The notes: a model not told the origin generated them from the sequence alone. A stretch of DNA of 47,932 nucleotides from Bacteroidales bacterium UBA6192 (GCA_002422725.1 DITE01000109.1:42647-90578); one strand, 5' to 3'. Counted from the first letter of the stretch, positions 35,566-44,336 are shown. Numbers and translations: made by a program.

Positions 35566-36366
35566 ATGCCGACAAATTTCATTGCTGTTTTGCTTCTTTT
35601 GATAATTTCAGCATGCAGCAGCCTATACGGTCAAAACCTGCGCAGCCATCCTAACAATGCTTTCGGAAACAATGAGTTTCTCCTCTATAAGGTTTATTAC
35701 AATTCAGTTTTCACCGGAAATGTGAATGCAGGCGAAGCAACCATAACGGTGAATGGCAAAGGCAAGAAGATGTTTGGAAGCCCTGTCTGGCACATTATCG
35801 GCGAAGGGAAAAGCAAGGGTGCATTTAACTGGTTTTACAAAGTACGCGACCGTTTTGAGACGTATATCGACCAGGATGCCATGGTACCTTATCTTTTTGT
35901 TCGTCGAACCCGGGAAGGATCATATAAGAAGGATGATGACGTGTATTTTTTTCATGATCAACGCCTTGCCGTTAGCCGTAAAACCAGCACACCCATTCCT
36001 GCAAATATTCAGGATTTCGTTTCGGCCTTATATTTTATGCGTACGATTAATTTAAGCGATTTCAGAGCCGACAGCAGCTACCATATTGATTTTTTTCTGG
36101 ATGATTCTGTCTATGTCTCAAAAGTTATTTACCGGGGAACCGAGGTTATTAAAACAGATTTTGGGAAAATCAGGTGCCTTAAATTTTCGCCCATGATGGC
36201 AACCGGCGAGGTGTTTTCCGACGCCTATCCGGTTCATGTGTGGGTGTCTGACGATGAAAACCATTTGCCCATTCTGGTAGAAGCAAAAGTTATTGTGGGC
36301 AGTATAAAAATGGAGTTGATAGAATATAAACACCTTAAAAACCCGATGAAAGCCCGGATCGACTAA
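35566..36366 (+). CDS. DUF3108 domain-containing secreted protein
   Basis: This 266-residue protein has a signal peptide (IAVLLLLIISACSSLYGQ). The Cys in SACSS could also be a lipobox. The mature part matches the DUF3108 pattern: FLLYKVYYNSVFTGNVNAGEA near the start, WFYKVRDRFETYID in the middle, and a C-terminal part with FGKIRCLKFSPM and PVHVWVSDDENHLPI, the latter typical of the family. DUF3108 proteins are periplasmic or outer-membrane-associated beta-rich proteins whose role is poorly known. It has its own promoter and is separated from gldF by about 100 nt containing another promoter. Confidence 0.88.
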   Translation: MPTNFIAVLLLLIISACSSLYGQNLRSHPNNAFGNNEFLLYKVYYNSVFTGNVNAGEATITVNGKGKKMFGSPVWHIIGEGKSKGAFNWFYKVRDRFETYIDQDAMVPYLFVRRTREGSYKKDDDVYFFHDQRLAVSRKTSTPIPANIQDFVSALYFMRTINLSDFRADSSYHIDFFLDDSVYVSKVIYRGTEVIKTDFGKIRCLKFSPMMATGEVFSDAYPVHVWVSDDENHLPILVEAKVIVGSIKMELIEYKHLKNPMKARID

Positions 36367-36441
36367 TTTTTCCCCTTCATCAGGGGATGCCTGCTTCTGT
36401 TGATTGCTTCTGTTATTTCCCGGCCAATCCGCAGAAAACCT

Positions 36442-36449
36442 TATTTTTG
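36442..36449 (+). promoter_or_regulatory. -7 promoter element for gldF-gldG
   Basis: TATTTTTG matches TAnnTTTG. The start near 36456 leaves about 16 nt before the ATG at 36472, which excludes the longer frame starting at 36400. Confidence 0.55.
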
Positions 36450-36471
36450 CATCCCATTACACTATAAATTC

Positions 36472-37203
36472 ATGTACGCCCTTTTCAAAAAAGAAATAAG
36501 CAGTTTCCTCAGTTCCTTGACGGGTTACCTTGTTATGGCCGTTTTTTTGCTTATAAACGGACTTTTTCTGTGGATTTTTTCAACTGAATTCAATGTATTG
36601 GATTTTGGTTATGCCAGTCTTGATGGGCTCTTTATCATAGCTCCCTACGTTTTTCTGTTTCTGGTTCCTGCCATAACCATGCGATCCTTTGCCGATGAGC
36701 GCAAAACCGGAACCATTGAACTGTTACTCACGAAACCGTTAACGGATAATCACATCATATTGGCTAAATTTCTGGCCAGTGTCATGCTTGTTCTTTTCTC
36801 GCTCATTCCAACACTCATTTATTACCTGTCCATTTATCAGCTTGGGCTTCCGCCAGGCAACATCGATTCAGGAGGGATGTGGGGATCCTACATTGGCCTG
36901 TTGTTTCTGGGGGCTTCTTTTGTTGCAATTGGAATTTTTAGCAGCTCGATAACGGATAACCAAATACTCTCATTCATCCTTGCCGTTGTGTTGAGTGGCT
37001 TCCTCTATATCGGATTTGAGTTTATTTATTCTCTCTCACTTTTTGGAAGATTTGACTTGTTTATCAAACAATTAGGCATATCAGCCCATTATGCTTCCAT
37101 GAGCCGTGGTGTAATCGACTCGCGAGATGTGATTTATTTTGTAAGTCTGATTGTGTTGTTTATCAGTTTTACCAAACTTAGTCTCTCAAGCCGAAAATGG
37201 TAA
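36472..37203 (+). CDS. gldF: Gliding motility-associated ABC transporter permease GldF
   Basis: This 243-residue ABC-2 type permease has six hydrophobic segments. MYALFKKEISSFLSSLTGYLV at the start and PAITMRSFADERKTGTIELLLTKPL are characteristic of GldF. In Flavobacterium, GldF and GldG with ATPase GldA form an ABC transporter needed for gliding. Many non-gliding Bacteroidota retain it, so motility cannot be concluded. The ATPase gene is not in this window. The 3' end overlaps gldG by 7 nt. Confidence 0.92.
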   Translation: MYALFKKEISSFLSSLTGYLVMAVFLLINGLFLWIFSTEFNVLDFGYASLDGLFIIAPYVFLFLVPAITMRSFADERKTGTIELLLTKPLTDNHIILAKFLASVMLVLFSLIPTLIYYLSIYQLGLPPGNIDSGGMWGSYIGLLFLGASFVAIGIFSSSITDNQILSFILAVVLSGFLYIGFEFIYSLSLFGRFDLFIKQLGISAHYASMSRGVIDSRDVIYFVSLIVLFISFTKLSLSSRKW

Positions 37204-38960
37204 CCCACAAACAACAAGCTATGGAATCGAAGAAAAAAAATATCAAAAAAGGTCATCTGATTGGGTTCGCTGTTGTTGTTATGCTGATTATTGCTGTAAA
37301 TCTGATCAGCAGTCTGTTTTTTACCCGTATTGATCTAACCACTGAAAAACGTTATACACTCGCTCCTGCCACCCGCGACATGATCAGGAATCTGGATGAT
37401 CATGTATACTTCAGGGTGTATCTGGAAGGTGATTTCCCTGCCGGATTTAAAAAACTACGCCGCGAAACAAAAGAAATGCTTGATGAGTTCAGGGCTTACA
37501 GCAAGTTTATCGGGTATGAGTTTATCAATCCATCGGCCAGTGATGACAAACAGGAACGTGATGAAACGTATAAAATATTAATTGAAAGGGGTCTGGCACC
37601 CACCGATCTTCAGGTAAGAAGCAAAGATGGTATGCAACAACAGATCATATTTCCGGGTGCGCTGGTTTATTACCGCGACCGCGAACTGCCCGTTGACCTG
37701 CTTGACAACCAGTTAAACGCACCCCCCGAAGCCGTTCTGAACAGCTCTGCCCAAAATCTTGAATTCAAACTGGCCGAGGTGATTAAAAAACTATCACGGA
37801 TCCAGAAACCGGCAATTGCTTTTATTGAAGGCCACGGTGAGTTGGATGAGCGTGAAGTGTATGATATCACGCGCGAATTAAACGATCAGTTCAGGGTTGA
37901 GCGTGTCAGTCTTAACGAACAGCTGAACGTCCTCACCCGTCGGACCGATCCGGATAAAGAAGGAAATGTGAAGATACTGCGAAACTTTGAAGCAGTAATC
38001 ATTGCAAGGCCACTGAACGCATTCAGTGAAAAGGACAAGTTTATAATCGACCAGTATATCATGCATGGCGGCAAAGTTTTGTGGCTGGTTGATCCTGTGC
38101 TGGCCAGTATGGACAGTATCGGCATGTCGGAATCAACTGTTGGAATTGACCTGAAACATAATCTCGATGACCAGCTTTTCAAATATGGGGTAAGGCTCAA
38201 CCGAAACCTTTTGCTCGACCTGAACTCAGCAGCCATTGGTATGCGAACCGGGCAGGTTGGGAATCAGCCTCAGATAGAATTTTTTCGTTGGCATTATTTT
38301 CCCTTGCTCAATGCTGCATCTTCACATCCTATCGTCAGAAACCTCAACAGCATTAAAACGCAATTTGTAAGTTCGGCCGATACCGTAATGGTTGATGGAA
38401 TAAAGAAAACACCCTTGCTGAAAACTTCCGACTATTCACGCATTGTGAACACTCCGGCTTTGGTAACACTGGCGTTGCTGCGTGAAAAAGTGGATGAAAG
38501 AATGTACAACAAACCCGGGCAGGTTGCCGGTTGGTTGCTTGAAGGAACATTCAGATCGCTCTTCGAAAACCGTGTGCCTCCTGAAATAGCCCAAAGTAAG
38601 GAAATTGGTTATATCGAACAAAGCCAGCCAACCAGCATGATTGTTGTTGCTGATGGCGATATCATCCGGAACCAGTTTCACAGGCAACGAGGCTACCCCC
38701 TTCCACTGGGCTATGATCAGGATACAAGGCAAACATTCGGAAACAAAGATTTCCTTTTGAACTCCGTTAGTTATCTCGTTGACGGACCAGGACTTGTGGG
38801 TATCCGTTCGCGTGAACTTAAATTAAGGCTACTTGATCTGAACAAAGTGAACACCTCACGTTTGCAATGGCAAATCATCAATGTTGCCCTGCCGGTAATC
38901 CTGATCATTTTGTTTGGCGTCATCCTGTCATACCTGCGAAAACATAAGTACTCCAGATAG
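37197..38960 (+). CDS. gldG: Gliding motility-associated ABC transporter component GldG
   Basis: This 587-residue protein has an N-terminal membrane helix (HLIGFAVVVMLIIAVNLISS) and a C-terminal helix (VALPVILIILFGVILSYL), with a large extracytoplasmic part between them. FFTRIDLTTEKRYTLAPATRDMI is the GldG hallmark. PAIAFIEGHGELDEREVYDI, FEAVIIARPLNAFSEKDKF, and LVDPVLASMDSI also fit the ABC_transp_aux domain. It overlaps gldF and is followed 21 nt later by the DUF4340 gene, the usual arrangement. Its molecular role in transport is not established in detail. The second in-frame ATG at residue 9 is an alternative start. Confidence 0.92.
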   Translation: MVTHKQQAMESKKKNIKKGHLIGFAVVVMLIIAVNLISSLFFTRIDLTTEKRYTLAPATRDMIRNLDDHVYFRVYLEGDFPAGFKKLRRETKEMLDEFRAYSKFIGYEFINPSASDDKQERDETYKILIERGLAPTDLQVRSKDGMQQQIIFPGALVYYRDRELPVDLLDNQLNAPPEAVLNSSAQNLEFKLAEVIKKLSRIQKPAIAFIEGHGELDEREVYDITRELNDQFRVERVSLNEQLNVLTRRTDPDKEGNVKILRNFEAVIIARPLNAFSEKDKFIIDQYIMHGGKVLWLVDPVLASMDSIGMSESTVGIDLKHNLDDQLFKYGVRLNRNLLLDLNSAAIGMRTGQVGNQPQIEFFRWHYFPLLNAASSHPIVRNLNSIKTQFVSSADTVMVDGIKKTPLLKTSDYSRIVNTPALVTLALLREKVDERMYNKPGQVAGWLLEGTFRSLFENRVPPEIAQSKEIGYIEQSQPTSMIVVADGDIIRNQFHRQRGYPLPLGYDQDTRQTFGNKDFLLNSVSYLVDGPGLVGIRSRELKLRLLDLNKVNTSRLQWQIINVALPVILIILFGVILSYLRKHKYSR

Positions 38961-38981
38961 CATCTAAACCCTGAATGTAGT

Positions 38982-40034
38982 ATGAAAAAAAATCGTTTAG
39001 CCCTCATTTTAACAATTGTCGTGCTATTACTTGCCATCGTATTGGTAGTCAGTAACCGAAAATCAACACTCAGTCAGAAAGAAACATCTTTTGCCATTCA
39101 GGACACAGCCAGTATTACCAAAATATTTATTGCAGATCTCGACACCAATGAAGTTTTGCTTGAACGCCAGGGCAATAGCTGGACTTTGAACCAGCTTTAT
39201 CAGGCTCAGAGTCGCAAGGTTGATTTGTTGCTGGGCACCATGATGAAGCTTAGAATTAAAGCTCCTGTTTCGCAATCGGCACACGACAATGTAATAAGCA
39301 GGATGGCCGGCTTAGCAGTTAAGGTGGAAGTTTACCAAATTGTTCCAAGAATTAATCTTTTCGGACGAATCAAATTATTTCCGGCTGAAAAGCTGGTCAG
39401 GACGTATTATGTGGGTGATGCAACAAAGGACAATATGGGCACTTTTATGCTGATGGATGGTGCCAAAACAGCATATATCGTTTATCTGCCTGGCTTCAGG
39501 GGCTTTGTTTCGTCCCGCTATACAGCCAATGCTGATGATTGGCGCGATCACACCATTTTCAGACACCGTTTGTCAGAAATAAAATCCATTAAGATGGAAT
39601 TTAACCGTGAACCGGAGCAAAGTTTTTTGCTTGAAACAGCTGGAGCCAATGCTTATACCATCACGCGACTTTCAGACCAACAGGTTCTGCAACAATACGA
39701 TACATTAAACGTACTGCATTATATCACCTCTTTTTCTGATGTTCGGTTCGAAGCACTTTTAAACAACAAAATGCCTGCTGAGAAAAAGGATTCTATCATT
39801 TCTTCCCCATTCCTTCACCGCATAACACTCACCGATTTGTCGGGCAAACAAACAATGATTACTACCTTTGAAAAAAGGCAAAATCACGACCATCTTGAAG
39901 TTGATTTCCGGTTTGTTCCGGTTGATTTGGACCGGCTTTATGGACTGATCAATGAAAACAACGACTTTGTGCTGTTGCAGTACTATACTTTCGACAAACT
40001 TATCAGGCCGATCAGTTACTTCCGGAAAGAATAA
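38982..40034 (+). CDS. DUF4340 domain-containing protein
   Basis: This 350-residue protein is anchored by one N-terminal helix (ALILTIVVLLLAIVLVV). The rest is predicted periplasmic and beta-rich. Its position after gldF-gldG, its length and the segments ITKIFIADLDTNEVLLERQGNSW and YVGDATKDNMGTFML fit DUF4340, a family regularly linked to GldG-type ABC transporters. It probably belongs to the same complex. Its stop codon is directly adjacent to the stop of the convergent lipoprotein gene (no intervening base), so transcripts of the two must overlap. Confidence 0.85.
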   Translation: MKKNRLALILTIVVLLLAIVLVVSNRKSTLSQKETSFAIQDTASITKIFIADLDTNEVLLERQGNSWTLNQLYQAQSRKVDLLLGTMMKLRIKAPVSQSAHDNVISRMAGLAVKVEVYQIVPRINLFGRIKLFPAEKLVRTYYVGDATKDNMGTFMLMDGAKTAYIVYLPGFRGFVSSRYTANADDWRDHTIFRHRLSEIKSIKMEFNREPEQSFLLETAGANAYTITRLSDQQVLQQYDTLNVLHYITSFSDVRFEALLNNKMPAEKKDSIISSPFLHRITLTDLSGKQTMITTFEKRQNHDHLEVDFRFVPVDLDRLYGLINENNDFVLLQYYTFDKLIRPISYFRKE

Positions 40035-40457
40035 TCAGGGAACGAATTCCACCTCAGCACGAATCACCTGGTTAAGGCCAGGATTTATTATTTCGATTTT
40101 AAATACTCCGGCAGTATCTTGTAGTAAACTGATTTTCTTGTCATTCAGAAATTGTATGGCTTCGGTACAAATGAGGTTTTTGCCCATCTTCCTTTCCCCA
40201 ACAACCTGAATGGTATACACTGAATCGTTTTTCGAAACAACAAACCGTTTAAAATTACTACATCCATTGTGTCCCACCATGCCAAAAAACTGAATATCCA
40301 GCGTCTGGCCAACATTGAGCTGGTCAGGGTAATGAATACTGTCAACTTTGATCAGAAATTCTTCGTTCCAGGTTAAAGCTTCTTTCTGATTACATGATAA
40401 AAGTGTTATAAACACAAACACAACCATGCCGAAAAAAACAAAAGATTCACGTTTCAT
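40035..40457 (-). CDS. Putative lipoprotein
   Basis: This 140-residue protein starts from MKRESFVFFGMVVF, with a lipoprotein signal ending LLSC (Cys22). The frame is open for 20 further codons upstream but without a signal, so the inner ATG was chosen. The mature part is a small beta-rich domain with GQTLDIQFFGMVGHNGCSNF and a terminal GLNQVIRAEVEFVP, a pattern of conserved Cys and His seen in small Bacteroidota lipoproteins I cannot name. It shares an end with the DUF4340 gene and lies downstream of gdhA, separated by a terminator. Confidence 0.78.
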   Translation of the reverse strand: MKRESFVFFGMVVFVFITLLSCNQKEALTWNEEFLIKVDSIHYPDQLNVGQTLDIQFFGMVGHNGCSNFKRFVVSKNDSVYTIQVVGERKMGKNLICTEAIQFLNDKKISLLQDTAGVFKIEIINPGLNQVIRAEVEFVP

Positions 40458-40534
40458 ACATAAATATGTTTTCTGGGTAAAATAACAAGATGATACCAAC
40501 TGCCGATAAAGTTGCAATTTGCATGCCAGGGATT

Positions 40535-40568
40535 AAAAAAAAGACTGCCCCGCGATGATGGGGCAGTC
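40535..40568 (-). terminator. Intrinsic terminator of gdhA
   Basis: GACTGCCCC (40543-40551) pairs perfectly with GGGGCAGTC (40560-40568). A run of eight A on the plus strand (40535-40542) gives a U-tract for minus-strand transcription ending gdhA. Confidence 0.9.
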
Positions 40569-40615
40569 CGGATGAAAATATAACAATCAGGATTCAGAAT
40601 CCGTCATTGCGCTAT

Positions 40616-41971
40616 TTACACAAGTCCCTGTGCAAGCATGGCATCGGCAACTTTAACGAAACCACCGATATTGGCTCCATTCACATAATTGATAAAGCCA
40701 TCTTTCTGTGTGCCATATTTGCGGGCAGTTTCATGAATATCTTTCATGATCTGATGCAAACGGGCATCAACTTCTTCGCGGGTCCATGACAAACGAAGTG
40801 AATTCTGACTCATTTCGAGACCCGAAGTGGCAACACCGCCAGCATTGGCAGCTTTTCCAGGTCCATATAAGATTTTGCTCTGCAAATAAACTTCAACTGC
40901 CTCAGGAGTAGATGGCATATTGGCTCCTTCTGAAACCACAAAGCAGCCATTCTTAACCAAATTTCTGGCTTCATCTTCGTTCACTTCATTCTGTGTAGCA
41001 CATGGCATGGCTACATCACATTTTACACTCCATGGACGCTCGCCTTCTGTATAGGTTGATCCCTTGAATTTTTCGGTGTACTCGCTGATACGGCCACGAC
41101 GTACATTTTTCAAATCCATTACCCATGCGAGTTTTTCGGCATCAATGCCATTTGGATCGTAGATAAATCCGTTTGAATCGCTCAGGGTAACTACTTTTCC
41201 TCCAAATTGGGTCACTTTTTCGGTTGCATATTGTGCCACGTTTCCTGAACCAGAAACGGCAACAATTTTACCTTTCAGGCTTTCGCCCCTGGTCTTCAGC
41301 ATTTCTTCAGCAAAATAGGTAGCACCGTACCCGGTTGCTTCAGGACGAATCAACGATCCACCCCATTCAATGCCTTTTCCGGTTAGCACTCCGGTAAACT
41401 CATTGCGCAACCTTTTATACTGACCAAACATGAAACCAATTTCGCGTCCGCCGACTCCGATATCACCTGCAGGAACATCGGTGTTGGGGCCGATATGGCG
41501 GAAAAGCTCGCTCATGAAACTTTGGCAGAAACGCATCACTTCATTGTCGGATTTCCCTTTGGGATCGAAATCCGATCCGCCTTTTCCACCGCCCATAGGC
41601 AATGTGGTTAGCGAATTTTTAAATACCTGTTCAAAAGCAAGAAACTTCAGAATACCAAGATTCACGGTCGGGTGAAAACGCAAACCGCCTTTGTATGGCC
41701 CGATTGCGCTGTTCATCTCAATTCTGAACCCTTTGTTAATCTGCACCTCGCCTTTGTCATCCAGCCATGGAACCCTGAACAGGATTACACGCTCGGGCTC
41801 AACCATACGTTCCAGAATTTTGGCTTCGCTGTAGTGCGGATGTTCTTCGATGAATGGGATCAGTGATTCAACAACTTCATGAACTGCTTGATGAAATTCG
41901 ATTTCACTTGGGTTTTTGGCAATAACTTTTGCCATGAAATCATTCAGTTTTTTTTCAAAAATGTTTGCCAT
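40616..41971 (-). CDS. gdhA: NADP-specific glutamate dehydrogenase
   Basis: This 451-residue hexameric-type glutamate dehydrogenase interconverts 2-oxoglutarate plus ammonia and glutamate, the main ammonium-assimilating step in many Bacteroidota. Visible hallmarks are GPYKGGLRFHP, the active-site block LPMGGGKGGSDFDPKGKSD with its catalytic lysine, DVPAGDIGVGGREIG, and the nucleotide-binding VAVSGSGNVAQYA. The length and N-terminal FHQAVHEVVESL fit the GdhA (NADP, 445-455 residue) class. A promoter and an inverted repeat lie in its leader at 42005-42036. A strong terminator follows at 40535. Confidence 0.97.
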   Translation of the reverse strand: MANIFEKKLNDFMAKVIAKNPSEIEFHQAVHEVVESLIPFIEEHPHYSEAKILERMVEPERVILFRVPWLDDKGEVQINKGFRIEMNSAIGPYKGGLRFHPTVNLGILKFLAFEQVFKNSLTTLPMGGGKGGSDFDPKGKSDNEVMRFCQSFMSELFRHIGPNTDVPAGDIGVGGREIGFMFGQYKRLRNEFTGVLTGKGIEWGGSLIRPEATGYGATYFAEEMLKTRGESLKGKIVAVSGSGNVAQYATEKVTQFGGKVVTLSDSNGFIYDPNGIDAEKLAWVMDLKNVRRGRISEYTEKFKGSTYTEGERPWSVKCDVAMPCATQNEVNEDEARNLVKNGCFVVSEGANMPSTPEAVEVYLQSKILYGPGKAANAGGVATSGLEMSQNSLRLSWTREEVDARLHQIMKDIHETARKYGTQKDGFINYVNGANIGGFVKVADAMLAQGLV

Positions 41972-42004
41972 AACGGTTTAATTTAATTGGGTTATAAAAA
42001 ATGC

Positions 42005-42036
42005 TGATTGCATAATTGATTTATGCATCAAACATA
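42005..42036 (-). promoter_or_regulatory. gdhA promoter with overlapping inverted repeat
   Basis: On the minus strand TATGTTTG (plus 42029-42036) matches the -7 consensus for gdhA, giving a leader of about 50 nt. TGATTGCATAA (42005-42015) and TTATGCATCA (42021-42030) form an inverted repeat with one bulged base and a 5-nt spacer, right at the predicted transcript start. It may be an operator or a 5' hairpin. A second small dyad, TGGGG-N5-CCCCA, is at 42076-42090. Confidence 0.45.
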
Positions 42037-42267
42037 GGCATATTTGTAACCGGATTTCCTTATTGAGGACCAGATTGGGGGTTATCCCCACTGTTTTCAG
42101 TAAAACACGCAAAACATCATCAGTAAGATGCATAGAAATTTGCCTCTCCCGGGTAGCTTAATTCGATATGTAAACCGATTCTTCGGGAACAGATCCAACA
42201 AACATTTTCAATTTTTGAATACAAATTTTCAATAGTTTCGCATCTTCACAAATGCAGGCACCCTGTC

Positions 42268-42816
42268 ATGATCATCACGCTCACTTCGGATAAAGAAACA
42301 TCCGACACTTTTCTCAAGGTGTGGACAAACAGAGTGATTCGTTATCTGAAGGTTGGATACCTGCTTCATTTCATGACCCTGGCCGGTATAGCGTTAGCAG
42401 TTGTCTTTTTTCAACTGGCTCAAAAGGCTTACAGTGATCAATCTTTACTTATGTTTCTTTTCTATGCCTATCTGGCAGCTTACGGTGCTTCGCTCCCGTT
42501 TTTCTCGCAACTGGACGCACGAAGCCGCTATCAGAATTATAAGCTGATGAAAGACAAACTGTATGAACATGGATTCAATACCAGAATAATTACTCCTTTT
42601 ACAAGCTCACGTTGTCAGCGCGATGCCATCAAGGTTGCGGCTAATGATCTGGGTTTAGGCAATCAGATGAATGCTTACCTGAAGCAAATTGGGTTCAGAT
42701 ATTATCATGTGCTGCCTCGCCTCGTTCTTCGGAATCCCGGGCTACTTGTTTCAAAAATCTACTGGGAAAAAACACTTTTCGTGAGAACCTACACCATGAA
42801 ACATTTTAACTATTAA
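42268..42816 (+). CDS. Hypothetical protein with two membrane segments
   Basis: This 182-residue protein has two hydrophobic helices (about residues 33-50, MTLAGIALAVVFFQLA, and 63-82) and a charged C-terminal half on the same side as the N-terminus. The C-terminal half contains the phrase FTSSRCQRDAIKVAANDLG. That Cys-Arg-containing segment looks conserved in style but I recognise no family. It stands alone: its upstream neighbour is divergent and its downstream neighbour is on the other strand. A near-consensus TAGTTTCG at 42233-42240 may be its promoter. The following 208 nt (42817-43024) show no gene. Confidence 0.7.
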   Translation: MIITLTSDKETSDTFLKVWTNRVIRYLKVGYLLHFMTLAGIALAVVFFQLAQKAYSDQSLLMFLFYAYLAAYGASLPFFSQLDARSRYQNYKLMKDKLYEHGFNTRIITPFTSSRCQRDAIKVAANDLGLGNQMNAYLKQIGFRYYHVLPRLVLRNPGLLVSKIYWEKTLFVRTYTMKHFNY

Positions 42817-43024
42817 AGTCAGCTGAACACTGTGCGTTTTTCTACTTAATAGTCCGATAAGCTTCTTGAATGAGAACCATCATGCTCATAATCCGGGCAA
42901 GCCGATATTTACCATCCAAAATCAAGATTTAGTTTAACTGGCAAATCTTTCCCGCGCAGCACAACGAATCTATTTATTGGGAGACCTAAAGCGCCGAAAA
43001 CACAACCAGGTATCAGAATTGTTT

Positions 43025-43687
43025 TTAATACTCCAGCTCAACTATGTTATTCTTTATGGCAAATTTCACCATATCTACAGTAGTTTTCAGGTTGATTTTG
43101 CGCATAATGTTGTTTTTATGCGATTCTACAGTGCGAACGCTGATAAAAAGTCTGTCGGCAATTTCTTTGTTGGTATAACTTTGTGCAAACAGTTTAAGCA
43201 CTTCAATTTCACGGGCCGACAGGCTCTTTTCCCTTTCCTGACGAGCCTCTGCGGCTTTGTCGTCGGTGAGATAGTTTCGCAAAATCAAATTGGTTATCGT
43301 CTTGGCATAAAAGTCGTAACCATTCCTTAGTGTATAAATGGCTTCAACCATTTCGTTTCGGTTGGTGTCGCTTGTCAGATGTCCTTTTGCCCCTGCCTTG
43401 ATCATTTTGAAAACGAAATTCTCAATCCGATACATCGACATAACCAACACCTTGGCTTTTGGGTGCTTGTTGCACAACAATTGAATCTGAGCAACATCTT
43501 CGGTGTCAGGGGTATAAAAAATCGTAATCACAACATGCACAGGCTCGTGAAAAAGCAGCGGTATGAGCTCAGCAATACTTCGTGTGCTATGAACAATTTG
43601 AATGTCGGTGGCATCAGAAAGCAGGCACTGAATACCATCGCACATAATAGGGTGCTCATCAACCAACGCTACCTTAATCTTGTCCAT
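43025..43687 (-). CDS. NarL/FixJ-type response regulator with a degenerate receiver domain
   Basis: This 220-residue protein has an N-terminal receiver domain and a C-terminal LuxR-type helix-turn-helix. The HTH part, SLSAREIEVLKLFAQSYTNK through RTVESHKNNIMRKI, is textbook and should bind DNA. In the receiver, the first acidic pair is kept (Asp10-Glu11), but the phospho-acceptor position reads Ile56, judged by the conserved proline at 60, and the usual lysine in GYLLK reads Ser (GHLTS). It is therefore unlikely to be activated by normal phosphorylation. No histidine kinase is adjacent. Targets are unknown; the divergent metal module starts 153 nt away. Confidence 0.88.
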   Translation of the reverse strand: MDKIKVALVDEHPIMCDGIQCLLSDATDIQIVHSTRSIAELIPLLFHEPVHVVITIFYTPDTEDVAQIQLLCNKHPKAKVLVMSMYRIENFVFKMIKAGAKGHLTSDTNRNEMVEAIYTLRNGYDFYAKTITNLILRNYLTDDKAAEARQEREKSLSAREIEVLKLFAQSYTNKEIADRLFISVRTVESHKNNIMRKINLKTTVDMVKFAIKNNIVELEY

Positions 43688-43789
43688 TATTGCCTGTTTT
43701 TAACAGCATGCGAATTTACAAACTTCTTCCAAACCTGGCAGCAAAGTGTCAAACAAAGTGAGTCAAAGCAGATTTAACAGAATTTTATG

Positions 43790-43814
43790 AGTACTGTAAA
43801 AAAATGACAGTACT
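43790..43814 (+). promoter_or_regulatory. Candidate operator: 8-bp inverted repeat overlapping the metal-module promoter
   Basis: AGTACTGT (43790-43797) and ACAGTACT (43807-43814) are perfect inverted arms with a 9-nt A-rich spacer. The right arm covers the first four bases of the -7 element at 43811. A repressor bound here would block transcription of the HYC_CC_PP gene. The protein that binds is not known. Confidence 0.5.
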
Positions 43815-43818
43815 TTTG
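43811..43818 (+). promoter_or_regulatory. -7 promoter element for the metal module
   Basis: TACTTTTG matches TAnnTTTG, giving a start near 43825 and a leader of about 16 nt before the GTG start at 43841. Confidence 0.6.
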
Positions 43819-43840
43819 TAAAAATTCATATTCATTAATC

Positions 43841-44329
43841 GTGAAATCTACTTTTCATAAAGTTGTAAGCTATGCCCTGTCATTCGTAGTGCTATTCAGT
43901 GCTGTCGGACTGACCCTGAATGTGCATTATTGCAATACAACCGGAATCGTTAAGAAATCAATCGCTCCGGTAGTCCTGGATTGCGATCACGAGAATGAAG
44001 CTATGAGCTGTGATTACGAAGCGTCGAACCAAACCGACTCTGCCTCTTGCTGCGCAAAACAACCCACAGAAAAATCGGCAAAAGACTGTTGTGACGATTT
44101 TATCCAATACATCAGGACCTTATCAGATTTTGATCTCCCAAAAATCAAAATAGTTTTCAATTCGTTTCTGAAAACTGCATTGTGGGTTCTTTATGTTTTT
44201 TCGGGTTCGGATCATGACGCCAAAACTTCCGAATGGCAAAACAACACCGGCGATGAACCTCCTGCGCTTTTTGGGAAAGAATTATTACTGGCTTTTCATC
44301 AGCTGAAAACCGACCCCGCCTTGCTCTAA
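43841..44329 (+). CDS. HYC_CC_PP family protein
   Basis: This 162-residue protein begins with a GTG start and a signal-like helix (VVSYALSFVVLFSAVGLTL). It has the family hallmarks: His-Tyr-Cys at residues 29-31 (NVHYC), Cys-Cys at 70-71 (ASCCAK) and again at 83-84 (KDCCDD), and Pro-Pro at 140-141 (DEPPALF). HYC_CC_PP proteins are small Bacteroidota envelope proteins found next to TonB receptors and heavy-metal proteins. The cysteine and histidine content (also DCDH and CDYE) suggests copper or similar metal binding, but no biochemical role is known to me. It is followed by the receptor and HMA genes. Confidence 0.87.
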   Translation: MKSTFHKVVSYALSFVVLFSAVGLTLNVHYCNTTGIVKKSIAPVVLDCDHENEAMSCDYEASNQTDSASCCAKQPTEKSAKDCCDDFIQYIRTLSDFDLPKIKIVFNSFLKTALWVLYVFSGSDHDAKTSEWQNNTGDEPPALFGKELLLAFHQLKTDPALL

Positions 44330-44336
44330 CATCTCC

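Noticed and set aside
36472..38960. Type IX secretion core genes
   Set aside because: GldF and GldG form an ABC transporter and are not T9SS core components; only T9SS cargo is seen in the window.
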